A stretch of 64,000 nucleotides of DNA, taken from Bacteroidales bacterium. Lineage in GTDB: Bacteria > Bacteroidota > Bacteroidia > Bacteroidales > Muribaculaceae. Of this stretch, positions 1 through 8,368 are shown one piece after another. The position numbers and the translations under genes were made by a program. Position 1 is the first letter of the stretch. The number at the start of each line of letters is the position of its first letter. The DNA lies in assembly GCA_019416425.1 (NCBI GenBank), contig DXXK01000085.1, forward strand, positions 1-64,000, written 5' to 3'. Below the pieces are notes generated by a model. The model had not been told where the DNA came from. It saw nothing but the letters and a program-made list of their open reading frames with translations, and ran no database searches.

Positions 1-96
1 GGCCAGTACCTTGCGGCCGCTCTTGGTGGCCATTCTCAGACGGAAGCCGTGCTTGTTGATTCTGCGGCGGTTCGAGGGTTGGAAAGTCCTTTTCAT
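1..96 (-). CDS. rpmH: 50S ribosomal protein L34 (partial, 3' end outside window)
   Basis: The minus strand from 96 down to 1 encodes 32 residues starting MKRTFQPSNRRR and continuing through the NKHGFR.RM motif and a lysine/arginine-rich stretch, the signature of L34. This small basic protein of the large ribosomal subunit is normally about 45-52 residues, so roughly the last 15-20 residues lie beyond the window edge. The gene diverges from efp, and a good Bacteroidetes-type promoter lies at 154-185 on the same strand. Confidence 0.95.
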   Translation of the reverse strand, partial: MKRTFQPSNRRRINKHGFRLRMATKSGRKVLA

Positions 97-153
97 TTCT
101 TATTTTGTTTTTTATTTTACGTACGTAAAGCCGCATACGGCGGCATTCGGCTG

Positions 154-185
154 CAAAATTAACAATTTTCCCTGATATGCGCAAA
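154..185 (-). promoter_or_regulatory. Promoter of rpmH (Bacteroidetes -33/-7 type)
   Basis: On the minus strand TTTG (185-182) is followed after exactly 20 bp by TAATTTTG (161-154), matching the -33 TTTG and -7 TAnnTTTG elements of the Bacteroidetes primary sigma factor. Transcription would start near 147 and leave a leader of about 50 nt before the rpmH ATG at 96. Confidence 0.75.
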
Positions 186-243
186 TATTCGACATTTTTT
201 ACCCGTTTTTTTACGCTCACCGTCACCCTTATGCCCTGAATTG

Positions 244-274
244 TTGCACAAATCGTGGATTTTTACTAATTTTG
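244..274 (+). promoter_or_regulatory. Promoter of efp
   Basis: TTG at 244-246 is followed after 20 bp by TAATTTTG at 267-274, the Bacteroidetes -33/-7 arrangement. The predicted start of transcription near 281 gives a leader of about 32 nt before efp at 313. Confidence 0.7.
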
Positions 275-312
275 CGGCGTAATAAGAATACAAATTAAAG
301 ATACATAACACA

Positions 313-879
313 ATGATGAATGCACAAGACATCAAGAACGGAACATGCATCCGCCTTGATGGCCGTCTCTATTTCTGCGTTGAGTTCCTCCATGTAAAGC
401 CCGGCAAGGGCAACACCTTCATGCGCACCAAGCTGAAGGATGTTGTCGACGGCCGCGTTCTGGAGCGCCGTTTCAACATCGGCGAGAAGCTCGAGGACGT
501 TCGCGTGGAGCGTCGTCCCTATCAGTACCTCTATGCCGAGGGTGCCGACGACATCTTCATGGATAACGAGACATTCGACCAGATTCCCATCAGCAAGGAG
601 CTGGTTACCGGCGCTGCCTACATGAAGGAGGGTGACACCGTCGAGGTTGTACGCGACGCCTCCACCAACACCGTCCTCTACGCCGAGATGCCCATGAAGA
701 CCGTGCTCAAGATCACATACACCGAGCCCGGACTCAAAGGCGACACCGCCACCAACACACTAAAGCCCGCAACCGTCGAGACCGGCGCCACCGTCAAGGT
801 GCCCCTGTTCATCAACGAAGGCGAGTACATCGAGGTCGACACCCGCGACGGCAGCTACGTAAGCCGCGTCAAGGCCTGA
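313..879 (+). CDS. efp: Elongation factor P
   Basis: EF-P binds the ribosome next to the peptidyl-tRNA and relieves stalling at polyproline stretches. The 188-residue product has the family's usual length, with the KOW-like N-terminal domain and two OB-type domains. The conserved loop HVKPGKGN is at residues 27-34; the lysine at residue 32 is at the position that is modified in many bacteria. There are two adjacent ATG codons (313 and 316) and either may be used. The gene ends 5 nt before the glycosyltransferase at 885, so the two are probably cotranscribed. It diverges from rpmH. Confidence 0.95.
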   Translation: MMNAQDIKNGTCIRLDGRLYFCVEFLHVKPGKGNTFMRTKLKDVVDGRVLERRFNIGEKLEDVRVERRPYQYLYAEGADDIFMDNETFDQIPISKELVTGAAYMKEGDTVEVVRDASTNTVLYAEMPMKTVLKITYTEPGLKGDTATNTLKPATVETGATVKVPLFINEGEYIEVDTRDGSYVSRVKA

Positions 880-884
880 TTGAC

Positions 885-1931
885 ATGAACCGAGACTCCA
901 GCATACTCTTCTCGCTCATCGTGCCGGTCTACAACCGCCCCGATGAAGTGGCCGATTTGCTCCAAAGTCTCGAAAACCAGACCAACAAGGGATTCGAAGT
1001 CGTAATCGTCGAGGATGGTTCCACCATCCCCTGTCTTACATACGATACAACCCCCGACGGGGAGAAGAAGGCGAAGGGATATCCGTCCCTCCGCCTTCAA
1101 TATCATCAAAAGGAGAACGAAGGACGCAGCATCGCCCGCAACTACGGTCTGGAACGCGCGCGTGGCGACTACTTCGTCTTTGTCGACTCCGACTGCATCC
1201 TTCCTCCCGACTATTTCGCCCGACTGCGGCAGTCCCTTGCCGAGAATCCCGTGGACTGCTTCGGCGGTCCCGACGCGGCCCACGACTCCTTTACCGACAC
1301 CCAGAAGGCCATCAATTACGCAATGACCGCCTTCCTGACCACCGGAGGCATCCGCGGAGGCAAACGCTCGATGGAGAAATTCACCCCCCGCACATTCAAC
1401 ATGGGATACTCACGTCAGGTATGGGAAAAGGTAGGCGGCTTCCGCGAGATGTTCAGCGAGGACATCGATATGTCCACTCGCATCAAGCTGGCAGGATTCA
1501 AAATAGCCCTCTACCCCGATGTCAAGGTGTTCCACAAGCGGCGCGTAAACCTGAAGAAATTCTGGAAACAGGTCCATGTCTTCGGACAGTCCCGCATCAC
1601 GCTGCAGCTGCTGTATCCTGGCTCCATGAAACTGGTGCATTGGCTTCCGGCGGTCTTCACCATCGGCGCCTTGGGTCTGCTGATAGGAAGCATCTGGTGT
1701 CCCTGGCTTCTGATTCCGTTGGCCATCTACATCATCGCGTTGTGGATTGGTGCCATGGCCGCTACCCGCAGCCTGAAGATAGCCTCGCAGGCCATAATTG
1801 CCGCGATGGTGCAGCTGACCGGTTACGGCACCGGATTCATCAAGGCTTACTTCACCAAAATCATACTGCGACGCGGCCGCGACGAAAAACGCGAACGCGA
1901 AATCCGCATGGGCAAGAACGAAGGCCTGTGA
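885..1931 (+). CDS. Family 2 glycosyltransferase, membrane-associated
   Basis: The 348-residue product begins with the GT-A fold signature SLIVPVYNRPDEV and an LLQSLENQT segment, followed by the nucleotide-sugar and metal-binding acidic motif VDSDC near residue 100 and an EDIDMSTRIKLAG motif near residue 191, as in GT2 enzymes that transfer sugars to lipid or polysaccharide acceptors. Two hydrophobic segments at about residues 255-300 and a very basic tail suggest membrane anchoring with the catalytic domain in the cytoplasm. The donor and acceptor cannot be read from sequence. It follows efp by 5 nt and precedes radC. Its last 60 bp are duplicated at 9322-9382. Confidence 0.85.
   Translation: MNRDSSILFSLIVPVYNRPDEVADLLQSLENQTNKGFEVVIVEDGSTIPCLTYDTTPDGEKKAKGYPSLRLQYHQKENEGRSIARNYGLERARGDYFVFVDSDCILPPDYFARLRQSLAENPVDCFGGPDAAHDSFTDTQKAINYAMTAFLTTGGIRGGKRSMEKFTPRTFNMGYSRQVWEKVGGFREMFSEDIDMSTRIKLAGFKIALYPDVKVFHKRRVNLKKFWKQVHVFGQSRITLQLLYPGSMKLVHWLPAVFTIGALGLLIGSIWCPWLLIPLAIYIIALWIGAMAATRSLKIASQAIIAAMVQLTGYGTGFIKAYFTKIILRRGRDEKREREIRMGKNEGL
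1871..1931 (+). repeat. Direct repeat A, copy 1 (glycosyltransferase 3' end)
   Basis: The last 60 bp of the glycosyltransferase gene, from ACGCGGCCG to the stop codon, recur at 9322-9382 with about four mismatches. The right-hand copy is joined to a truncated GH3 gene end rather than to a glycosyltransferase. Homology stops sharply at the left edge of the repeat, so this marks a recombination breakpoint. Confidence 0.85.
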
Positions 1932-1967
1932 CATTCCCACTCCCGGACCCATCCATATTCCACTGTT

Positions 1968-2681
1968 ATGGAAGAATATCCCGACATTCCCGTCAAGCCT
2001 CTTACCGTCAAGGAATTCGATGCCGAAGACCGCCCTCGCGAGAAGGCCGCCATTTACGGTATCCAGTCGCTTAACAACGCCGAGCTGCTGGCCATCATCC
2101 TCCGCGCCGGTGTGCCGGGACATCCAATCACCGAAATCGCCAGGGAACTGATGAAGCTGAACGACAACAAGTTCCTGAACCTGCAGCGCATGAGCGACGA
2201 GCAGCTGAAGCAAATCCCCGGAATCGGTCCAGTCAAGATTCTTGAGCTGCGTGTCATCATGGAGATCATGGCCCGTTACCACAATGAGACCCTGGGTAAA
2301 CGTCCGCTTATCAAGACATCCAAGGATATCTACGATGTCTTCCGCCACGTCAACGCCAACAGTCCGCACGAGGAGATGTGGGCCCTGTTCCTGGACCATG
2401 GCAACAAGGTTCTGGGAAAATTGCAGGTATCGGTAGGCAGTGCCAAGGCGACCATGTTCGATGTCAAGAAGATAATGAAGGAAGCCGTGCTCCGCAATGC
2501 CGAAAGCGTGGCGCTATGCCACAACCATCCATCGGGAATACTGCTCCCATCCCCTCAGGACCAGAGTGTTACCGGCACCTTCGCCAATGCCTGCAAGACC
2601 ATGGAACTGCGGTTCCTGGACCACATCATCATCTCCACCGAGGGATACTACTCCTTTGCCGACGAAGGCAAGCTATACTGA
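1968..2681 (+). CDS. radC: RadC family protein (JAB/MPN metal-dependent domain)
   Basis: The 237-residue product has an N-terminal helix-hairpin-helix-like region (PGIGPVKILEL near residues 84-94) and a C-terminal JAB1/MPN-like RadC domain with the zinc-binding motif CHNHPSG...PSPQD (H185, H187, D198). RadC was once linked to DNA repair; the true function is unresolved, and the domain fold is that of a metalloprotease/deubiquitinase-like enzyme. The start at 1968 leaves 36 nt after the glycosyltransferase stop. It looks intact, unlike the diverged copy at 9379-9963. Confidence 0.92.
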   Translation: MEEYPDIPVKPLTVKEFDAEDRPREKAAIYGIQSLNNAELLAIILRAGVPGHPITEIARELMKLNDNKFLNLQRMSDEQLKQIPGIGPVKILELRVIMEIMARYHNETLGKRPLIKTSKDIYDVFRHVNANSPHEEMWALFLDHGNKVLGKLQVSVGSAKATMFDVKKIMKEAVLRNAESVALCHNHPSGILLPSPQDQSVTGTFANACKTMELRFLDHIIISTEGYYSFADEGKLY

Positions 2682-2761
2682 TTTTCTTCAATTAGGCCCG
2701 AGGCTTAATTTGCCACTCGATTCACCAAGACAGATATAAATTACCATCTGTTTCCGTATGG

Positions 2762-4327
2762 TTATTTCAGCGTGTAATGAATCAGGATTATACCGCCGGG
2801 CTTAAGCCTCCGTGTGATGGTCTGCTCCACGGTAGTCCTTCCGGCTACTGAATTTCCTGATACGTCAGCGCTCCGGTCAAGCATGACAATCTCGTCCCAG
2901 TTGATTCCGGCTGCAAGCGTGATCGTGATTTCCTGCTCGTTTTCAGGGTCATGGCTCGCAAACACCATATACTTGTCGACATTGCCCTTGTTGAGCTGCG
3001 TGACTACAAAACCGCGTCCGTCGGCTGTCGCGTTCGCTATACCTCCCATATAGGTGGTCAATGTCTCGGTCTCACTGAATGAACCGGTACTCAACGGTCC
3101 GTAGACGTGTTTGGCTTGAATGAACCTTGCGCCCAACAGATGACGGCCGTAGAACTTTATCTCTTGAATTACATCCATACAGTTACGGTATAAATCACTG
3201 ATGCCCTCATCGGTGTAGGGGGCATCTATGAATTCCTCCTTATAGATTTCATTTCCTTCCGTATCCTCCTGCATTACGTTTTCCGGCAAAGCAAAGGCCC
3301 AGAACACCAGTCCCTGAAATCCGAACGCCAGCGCGTTCATGGCCTGGAAGCGTAATATGCCTGCTGTAGGGAACGGATATTCGGCCTCGAGCACCGTGCT
3401 GCCGTCACGGTAGATGTTGTATTCTACACACAGCATATACATCCAGAACGGCACACCTCGCTCGGCAGACATTTTGCCCATGGATTCCATAAGGTAATAA
3501 TACGTATCCGATATGGCATAGTACGGAGCGGTCTCCGATTTTGTAATGGGGAACAGCTCCATCGACAACAGAGTAGGATCGAGCCTGTCGATGAAAGCGT
3601 TCAGGTATCTCTCGAACCTCACCTTGTCGCTCGATGTGCTCCCGTATATCTCATCTCCTATATATTTCTTTTCCGTAGACACTGCGAGGTGGAACAATGC
3701 CGTGTGCCGGTTCACGTTCTGCATGAAGACCCTGTATGCCTCGATAAGGTCCCCGGGACTGGCTAATCCGCTCGTCCCTACCGGCGCGGTCACACAGTCA
3801 TAGCCCCAGTTGAGGAACTCAGGATACCTCATCAGGTTGAATCCCCACAGGTTGTCGACGTCATTGTAACGGTTCAGCTCGGCCGCATAACTGTCCAGCG
3901 TCGGATCGTACGATATACCCGCGGTGACTTTTGAACTCGATGAGCCTGATTTATTGACGTATTCCTGTTCAACGACCGGAATCGGAATGTTAGTGAGGTC
4001 CAGGACTGTCCGCAGGCCTCTGACGGAAGCCTCCGTGAAATAAGTCCGGAGAATATTGTTCCAGTTGTCCGGCTTCTTGTTCCATATCAACAGGGTGACG
4101 TTGAAGCCACAGCTCTGGATGTAATCAAGCGTCTCCGGGATGACCTCCTCTACATTGACATTCTCAATAGGATGGTTGATCAGGTTGACCAGGTCGTTGT
4201 TATAGGCTATCACCGGATACTCGTTTCCTGCCGGACTGGAGTAGGGGTACGCCAACGGTGCGTTCGATGCCGAATCCTGTCCGGACATATGAGCAATTGA
4301 CTCCATTTCTTTATATCTTGAATTCAT
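2762..4327 (-). CDS. TIM-barrel glycosidase-like protein, DEP motif lost
   Basis: This 521-residue protein is a clear paralog of the 518-residue product of the next gene upstream (4371-5927): both share YPYS.PAG.EYPV near the N terminus, GFNVTL, NLWG, a G(V/I)PFWMY segment and an AMxALAFGFQGLVFW segment. The layout resembles glycoside hydrolase-like (beta/alpha)8 barrels. At the position where the paralog reads KLKDEP this protein has NLMRYP (residues 164-169), so the D-E pair that is the obvious catalytic candidate is missing. No signal peptide is visible. It could be a non-catalytic glycan-binding or regulatory partner. A 43-nt gap to the paralog suggests cotranscription. I do not know the family's substrate. 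Confidence 0.6.
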   Translation of the reverse strand: MNSRYKEMESIAHMSGQDSASNAPLAYPYSSPAGNEYPVIAYNNDLVNLINHPIENVNVEEVIPETLDYIQSCGFNVTLLIWNKKPDNWNNILRTYFTEASVRGLRTVLDLTNIPIPVVEQEYVNKSGSSSSKVTAGISYDPTLDSYAAELNRYNDVDNLWGFNLMRYPEFLNWGYDCVTAPVGTSGLASPGDLIEAYRVFMQNVNRHTALFHLAVSTEKKYIGDEIYGSTSSDKVRFERYLNAFIDRLDPTLLSMELFPITKSETAPYYAISDTYYYLMESMGKMSAERGVPFWMYMLCVEYNIYRDGSTVLEAEYPFPTAGILRFQAMNALAFGFQGLVFWAFALPENVMQEDTEGNEIYKEEFIDAPYTDEGISDLYRNCMDVIQEIKFYGRHLLGARFIQAKHVYGPLSTGSFSETETLTTYMGGIANATADGRGFVVTQLNKGNVDKYMVFASHDPENEQEITITLAAGINWDEIVMLDRSADVSGNSVAGRTTVEQTITRRLKPGGIILIHYTLK

Positions 4328-4370
4328 TATTTACTTGTTCATTCTTAAGTTATTGATACAAATATTGATT

Positions 4371-5927
4371 TCAATATTTGAACAGAATCATCCCTCCCGG
4401 TTGTAAGGTGCGGCTGAGGGTATGATTAGACACAATTTGCGATTCTGTCTCCGCGACTGGCTCATCTGAGACCGTTCCCGACTGCAAGATTTCCACTGGG
4501 ATGTAACCGTCTGCGATTGTCAGCGTGATGCTCTGGACATTGTAAGGATCGTGGTTTACAATGGCTACATAGTTCTTAGTACCTTTCGACAAGCGGGTTA
4601 TGACGAATCCTCTCCCCTTTGCTGTGGCTCCTGATATGCATCCTATAGAAGACGTCAGCTTTGTGGTCTCCTCGAATTCTATCACTTTGTTTGGACCATA
4701 GACATGCCTTGCCTCCTGGAACCTGGCGTTGAGGAGTTCCTTGCCGTACACCTTAATCTCCGAAATCACTGCCTTGCAGTTATCCCAGACCGGAGTGCTC
4801 TTCCCATTTACATAAGGAGCTTCAGTAAATTTGATACTGAAATAATTTTCATACGGCGGCTTTTGCTTTTCATCAGGCATATTCCCATAGGTCCAGAACA
4901 CCAGTCCCTGGAACCCATACGCCAGTGCCGTCATGGCCTGGTAACATAGAACGACCTTCGAAGGGTATGGGAACTTTGTCGATATTTTATCAGTGCCAGA
5001 TTTGTATATCTCATGCTGGTTGCTCAATATATACATCCAGAATGGGATACCGGAGTCCGTTGAGAACTTCCCGATGGCCTCAAGTATATAATAATACCTG
5101 TTCAGCATATAGTATCCATGGAAGTCTGTGGAGTAAGCCGTGACCGTGGTGGTTTCCATGACGGGATATATGTCAACCGACACCATCGCCGGATTGAATT
5201 TATTCCTCAGGGCCTTCAGGTACAGTTCATATTTCTTCTTTTTGCTGACGTTGCTGTCGTAGATTGCGTCTCCTAATACTTCACGCGAGATATCCGCGAT
5301 AAGTGTGAAGAACGATACGTGACGGTTGGTGTTCTGCAGATATGCCCTGTACATGGCCGGAAGGTCGACCTGACCCACTGCCGCCGTCAACCCTTTATAT
5401 CCCCACATCGCAAACGTCGGCTCATCCTTAAGCTTGTACCCCCAGAGGTTGTCATCCTCGGGGTTGACATTAAGCAAATCTGAATAATTTCTTAAAGTGG
5501 TGTCATACCCATAACCATCCGGAACTATTTTGGTGATGTCTGTGTATCTCTGTGTTACCCTTAGAATTGGAATTGGATTCATTATTGTGCGGAGTCCCAG
5601 GACAGACGAAACCCTACAATAGTCTTTGATGTGTTGCACCCAGTCCCCTGTATGGCCTCCGCTTGTCCAGAGGGTGACATTGAAACCACAATCCTTTACT
5701 GTCTGTAGTACATTTTTAATTTTTTCGGTTGCAATTGTCCCATCAGTTGCCTTAAGTTTAATGGTATCTGAAGGAATACTCGCAGCTACCGGATACTCTG
5801 TTCCGGCTGGATTGGAGTAGGGATAACCTGACGGTGCCTGGATTGTGGATATCGGCCCGACTATCACCGGCGGTGACACCGGAACATCTGTTCCTGTATT
5901 AGCTCGTTTTATTGGTTCTTTCTTCAT
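4371..5927 (-). CDS. TIM-barrel glycosidase-like protein with DEP motif
   Basis: This 518-residue paralog of the preceding entry has the same segments in the same order: YPYSNPAGTEYPV (residues 35-47), CGFNVTLW, NLWGYKLKDEP (160-170, with D168 and E169 as plausible catalytic residues), VSVDIYP, GIPFWMY and ALAYGFQGLVFW. The DEP and D-YP motifs resemble those of clan-A-like glycosidases seen in gut Bacteroidetes, but the activity is unknown. The N terminus is proline- and valine-rich and has no hydrophobic signal sequence, which is odd beside genes for secreted proteins. It is the first gene of a two-gene unit that diverges from the secreted-protein array across a 144-bp spacer. Confidence 0.6.
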   Translation of the reverse strand: MKKEPIKRANTGTDVPVSPPVIVGPISTIQAPSGYPYSNPAGTEYPVAASIPSDTIKLKATDGTIATEKIKNVLQTVKDCGFNVTLWTSGGHTGDWVQHIKDYCRVSSVLGLRTIMNPIPILRVTQRYTDITKIVPDGYGYDTTLRNYSDLLNVNPEDDNLWGYKLKDEPTFAMWGYKGLTAAVGQVDLPAMYRAYLQNTNRHVSFFTLIADISREVLGDAIYDSNVSKKKKYELYLKALRNKFNPAMVSVDIYPVMETTTVTAYSTDFHGYYMLNRYYYILEAIGKFSTDSGIPFWMYILSNQHEIYKSGTDKISTKFPYPSKVVLCYQAMTALAYGFQGLVFWTYGNMPDEKQKPPYENYFSIKFTEAPYVNGKSTPVWDNCKAVISEIKVYGKELLNARFQEARHVYGPNKVIEFEETTKLTSSIGCISGATAKGRGFVITRLSKGTKNYVAIVNHDPYNVQSITLTIADGYIPVEILQSGTVSDEPVAETESQIVSNHTLSRTLQPGGMILFKY

Positions 5928-6071
5928 AATATCGTTGTAATTATAAAATTCCCTGATATAGAAGGTTGGTGATTTTTTATAATTTAAGATTAAAAAAATG
6001 TTAAATGGACCATGATTTAATACACATTACAAATTTTTTATATAAATTTACCAGTAAAATATTTACGACTT
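5928..6071. other. AT-rich divergent intergenic region
   Basis: This 144-bp AT-rich spacer lies between the two glycosidase-like genes (minus) and the secreted-protein array (plus) and must hold both promoters. I see AT-rich runs but no element that fits the TTTG/TAnnTTTG pattern well, which would be consistent with a different sigma factor or an activator. Confidence 0.5.
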
Positions 6072-6755
6072 ATGAACGGACTAACGCGAATTATGACTGT
6101 TATGGCATTGCTGTTCCTGTTCCTTCACTTTCAAGGGATGGCGCAGGGACTGGTCACGCCACCTGCCGGACTGCCTGAGGAGAAATGGGAACTTACCTAC
6201 GACGATTACCGCGCCAGGGCACACGATAGTTTCAATGTCTCTGAGTACAACAGGAATCAGGACTATCCCATGATTCCGTCCCGCGATGCTCTTGTAGGCC
6301 TGAGGAGGGAGGTTACATTGGTCCGCGACGAATCTGACGTGTATATTAAGGGTATCTTCGGCGAGTATCGCAAGGCGTGGATCAAATGCAGGGTCGACGG
6401 GGACAGGCTGACGATTCCGAACAGCCAAGTCATTGACATGAATGGTCCTATATATTTCCACTGGGGATCTTCCCATCTCGATACCGGTTGGATTTATGAA
6501 TATAAGGAAAATTACAGATCTGTGGATTTCGCGGATTTTAAATCAGGTGACGACAGAATTTCATTCACGGTTTCAGCTGACGAAAGTAATGTAACGTCCT
6601 GGGCTAACAAATTGGAGCAGTTCCTGTTTCCATCGTTCTGGTTCGACAACGATGAGAGAGGAGACTGGCTGTTCAGCAGCGATCTGGGAGGATATCCGGA
6701 TTTAGGATATATGGTCAATATGGTTTTCAGGAAAGTAGGGAACCATGAGAATTAG
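6072..6755 (+). CDS. Secreted protein, array type A (copy 1)
   Basis: The 227-residue product has a signal peptide ending near MAQG (residues 1-26), without a lipobox, so it is probably periplasmic or exported further. The mature part contains PAGLPEEKWELTYDDYRA, then a strand-rich segment with RDESDVYIKGIF and a WIKC.V.GD.L.IPN segment, then YFHWG and a C-terminal MVNMVFRKV. The same order of motifs occurs in the three following genes, making a tandem family of about 200-residue, probably all-beta domains. I cannot assign a function; the YIKGIF...WIKG pattern recalls calycin-like extracellular domains in Bacteroidetes, which is a weak resemblance. Confidence 0.7.
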   Translation: MNGLTRIMTVMALLFLFLHFQGMAQGLVTPPAGLPEEKWELTYDDYRARAHDSFNVSEYNRNQDYPMIPSRDALVGLRREVTLVRDESDVYIKGIFGEYRKAWIKCRVDGDRLTIPNSQVIDMNGPIYFHWGSSHLDTGWIYEYKENYRSVDFADFKSGDDRISFTVSADESNVTSWANKLEQFLFPSFWFDNDERGDWLFSSDLGGYPDLGYMVNMVFRKVGNHEN

Positions 6756-6822
6756 CTGCATCCAATAATAGAGCTGTATGAAAAATACCAAGATTATCCA
6801 CCGATTACAAATCAAACGAATT

Positions 6823-7527
6823 ATGAGAAGGCTCTTACGATTGACATGCCTGGCAGGAATACTGTTGATGTTTACACAATGTGCGACATTGGATCATGGA
6901 CCGACTGTCGAGGAGACATGGCAGATGACATACGATAACTGCAGGAGAGTATTATATGGCTACCGCTATGTTGTAGGAAATTATCAAGGATATTTTCCGG
7001 AAGAGTATCAGGGTCTGACACGGACCGTGACGTTTAGATGGACCGGCGACAGATTTTCAATAAAAGGCATCTTCCCGGATTATCCCGAGGCATGGATCAA
7101 TGGATCGGTCAAGGGGGATAAGGTGTATTTCGAGTCCACGCAACTTCTTGAAGGAACCGGAGGAGAAAGGATATATTTCCATAGCGGATCCGCATCCTAC
7201 TACCATAAGAATTCCAACAGATCCATTTCCCTTGGGATGTCATTCGAGCCCTTGGAGTATCCGGAAGGCGATTATATTGGTTATTATCATGAAATTTTAA
7301 CAAACGAGGATAGGAGTGCAATAACTCCTGCACATATCGACGATGCGATGTCAGGCAATGCGTTCTGGCTCAGCAAGAACAAGGAACCTAAGGCGGAATT
7401 CCATACGACATGGCAGGATGCTCGGGTTGTAGGCACCCCATTCCCCGACACGAACACCTGTATTATGAACATGGTCTTCCGGAAAGTCAGCTCCAGCGGT
7501 GTGGATGATGTCAAACCTGATGATTGA
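6823..7527 (+). CDS. Lipoprotein, array type B (copy 1)
   Basis: From the ATG at 6823 the product is 234 residues. This start is preferred over 6778 because MRRLLRL...FTQC then matches the start of the second type B gene (MRRLIQL...FTRC). The signal peptide ends in a lipobox with cysteine (TQC), so this is a lipoprotein. The mature domain repeats the family pattern: ETWQMTYDNCR, a GD.FSIKGIFPDYPEAWI segment, GG.RIYFHSG, then FWLSKNKE and a C-terminal NMVFRKV. It lies 67 nt after the type A gene. It looks intact; the function is unknown. Confidence 0.7.
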   Translation: MRRLLRLTCLAGILLMFTQCATLDHGPTVEETWQMTYDNCRRVLYGYRYVVGNYQGYFPEEYQGLTRTVTFRWTGDRFSIKGIFPDYPEAWINGSVKGDKVYFESTQLLEGTGGERIYFHSGSASYYHKNSNRSISLGMSFEPLEYPEGDYIGYYHEILTNEDRSAITPAHIDDAMSGNAFWLSKNKEPKAEFHTTWQDARVVGTPFPDTNTCIMNMVFRKVSSSGVDDVKPDD

Positions 7528-7673
7528 GGATGAAATCATGAGAATATACGAACTCACTTCTACATTTATTACTTTATTATCAGAGATTTGGTTATGAGTT
7601 ATCCGGATTGTTTTAAAAACACCTGTATTCATGGATCAATACACTGATATATAGATTAATATACCTACATCTT
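7528..7673. other. Intergenic spacer in the A/B array
   Basis: This 146-bp AT-rich stretch lies between the first type B and the second type A gene. No coding potential, clear hairpin or promoter match is visible. Confidence 0.5.
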
Positions 7674-8327
7674 ATGCACAGACTGACGCGAATTATCATT
7701 GTAGCTGCATTTCTGACAATCTGTCACCTTCAGGGGATGGCGCAGGAGATGGTCACACCGCCAAAAGGACTGCCTGAGGAGAGTTGGGAAATGACATACA
7801 ACTATTGGAGGCAGAATCCCAAAGATAACAAAAGAATTGTTTCATTGGTCAGGGACGGAAACTACATATACATAAAGGGAATATTCGAAATGTATCCCTT
7901 CTCATGGATAAAATGCATGGTTCAAGGAGACAGGCTGGTCATACCCAACGGCCAGACGATAGATACCAAACCCATATATTTCCACTGGGGTGCCTGCTGT
8001 TATGCAGGTCCCTTATCTGGTTATTATGACAAGGTGCAGTCAACCACACTCTCAGCTGCGGACAGTCTGATCTCCTTTACGATATCAGAGGATGGACATG
8101 CTATAACTTCCCGGAGCAAGGAAGAATATAAAGGAGACGCCTACCCTGTAGTGCCTTGTTTCTGGTACGATAACGATAAAAGGGGTGACTGGGTATTCGA
8201 TTACGTATGGATTCAAGCTCACTATCTGTTAAAGGAGCAGGAATTCGGATCGCTATGGCCAGATATACCCTATATCATCAACATGGAGTTCCATAAGGTC
8301 GACATTGAGGATAATCAGGCAAATTAG
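7674..8327 (+). CDS. Secreted protein, array type A (copy 2)
   Basis: The 217-residue product is a close paralog of the first type A protein: both begin M..LTRI with a short hydrophobic signal ending GMAQ, followed by (L/M)VTPP.GLPEE.WE(L/M)TY. It then has RDGNYIYIKGIFEMYPFSWIKC, a GD.LVIPN.Q segment, YFHWG and a PYIINMEFHKV end. Compared with copy 1 it lacks about ten residues in the early loop and has an acidic, polar tail. It was probably duplicated together with its type B neighbour, since the A-B order repeats. Confidence 0.7.
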   Translation: MHRLTRIIIVAAFLTICHLQGMAQEMVTPPKGLPEESWEMTYNYWRQNPKDNKRIVSLVRDGNYIYIKGIFEMYPFSWIKCMVQGDRLVIPNGQTIDTKPIYFHWGACCYAGPLSGYYDKVQSTTLSAADSLISFTISEDGHAITSRSKEEYKGDAYPVVPCFWYDNDKRGDWVFDYVWIQAHYLLKEQEFGSLWPDIPYIINMEFHKVDIEDNQAN

Positions 8328-8368
8328 ACCAAAACCGACACAAAATCAACACTGGTAAATACACTATC

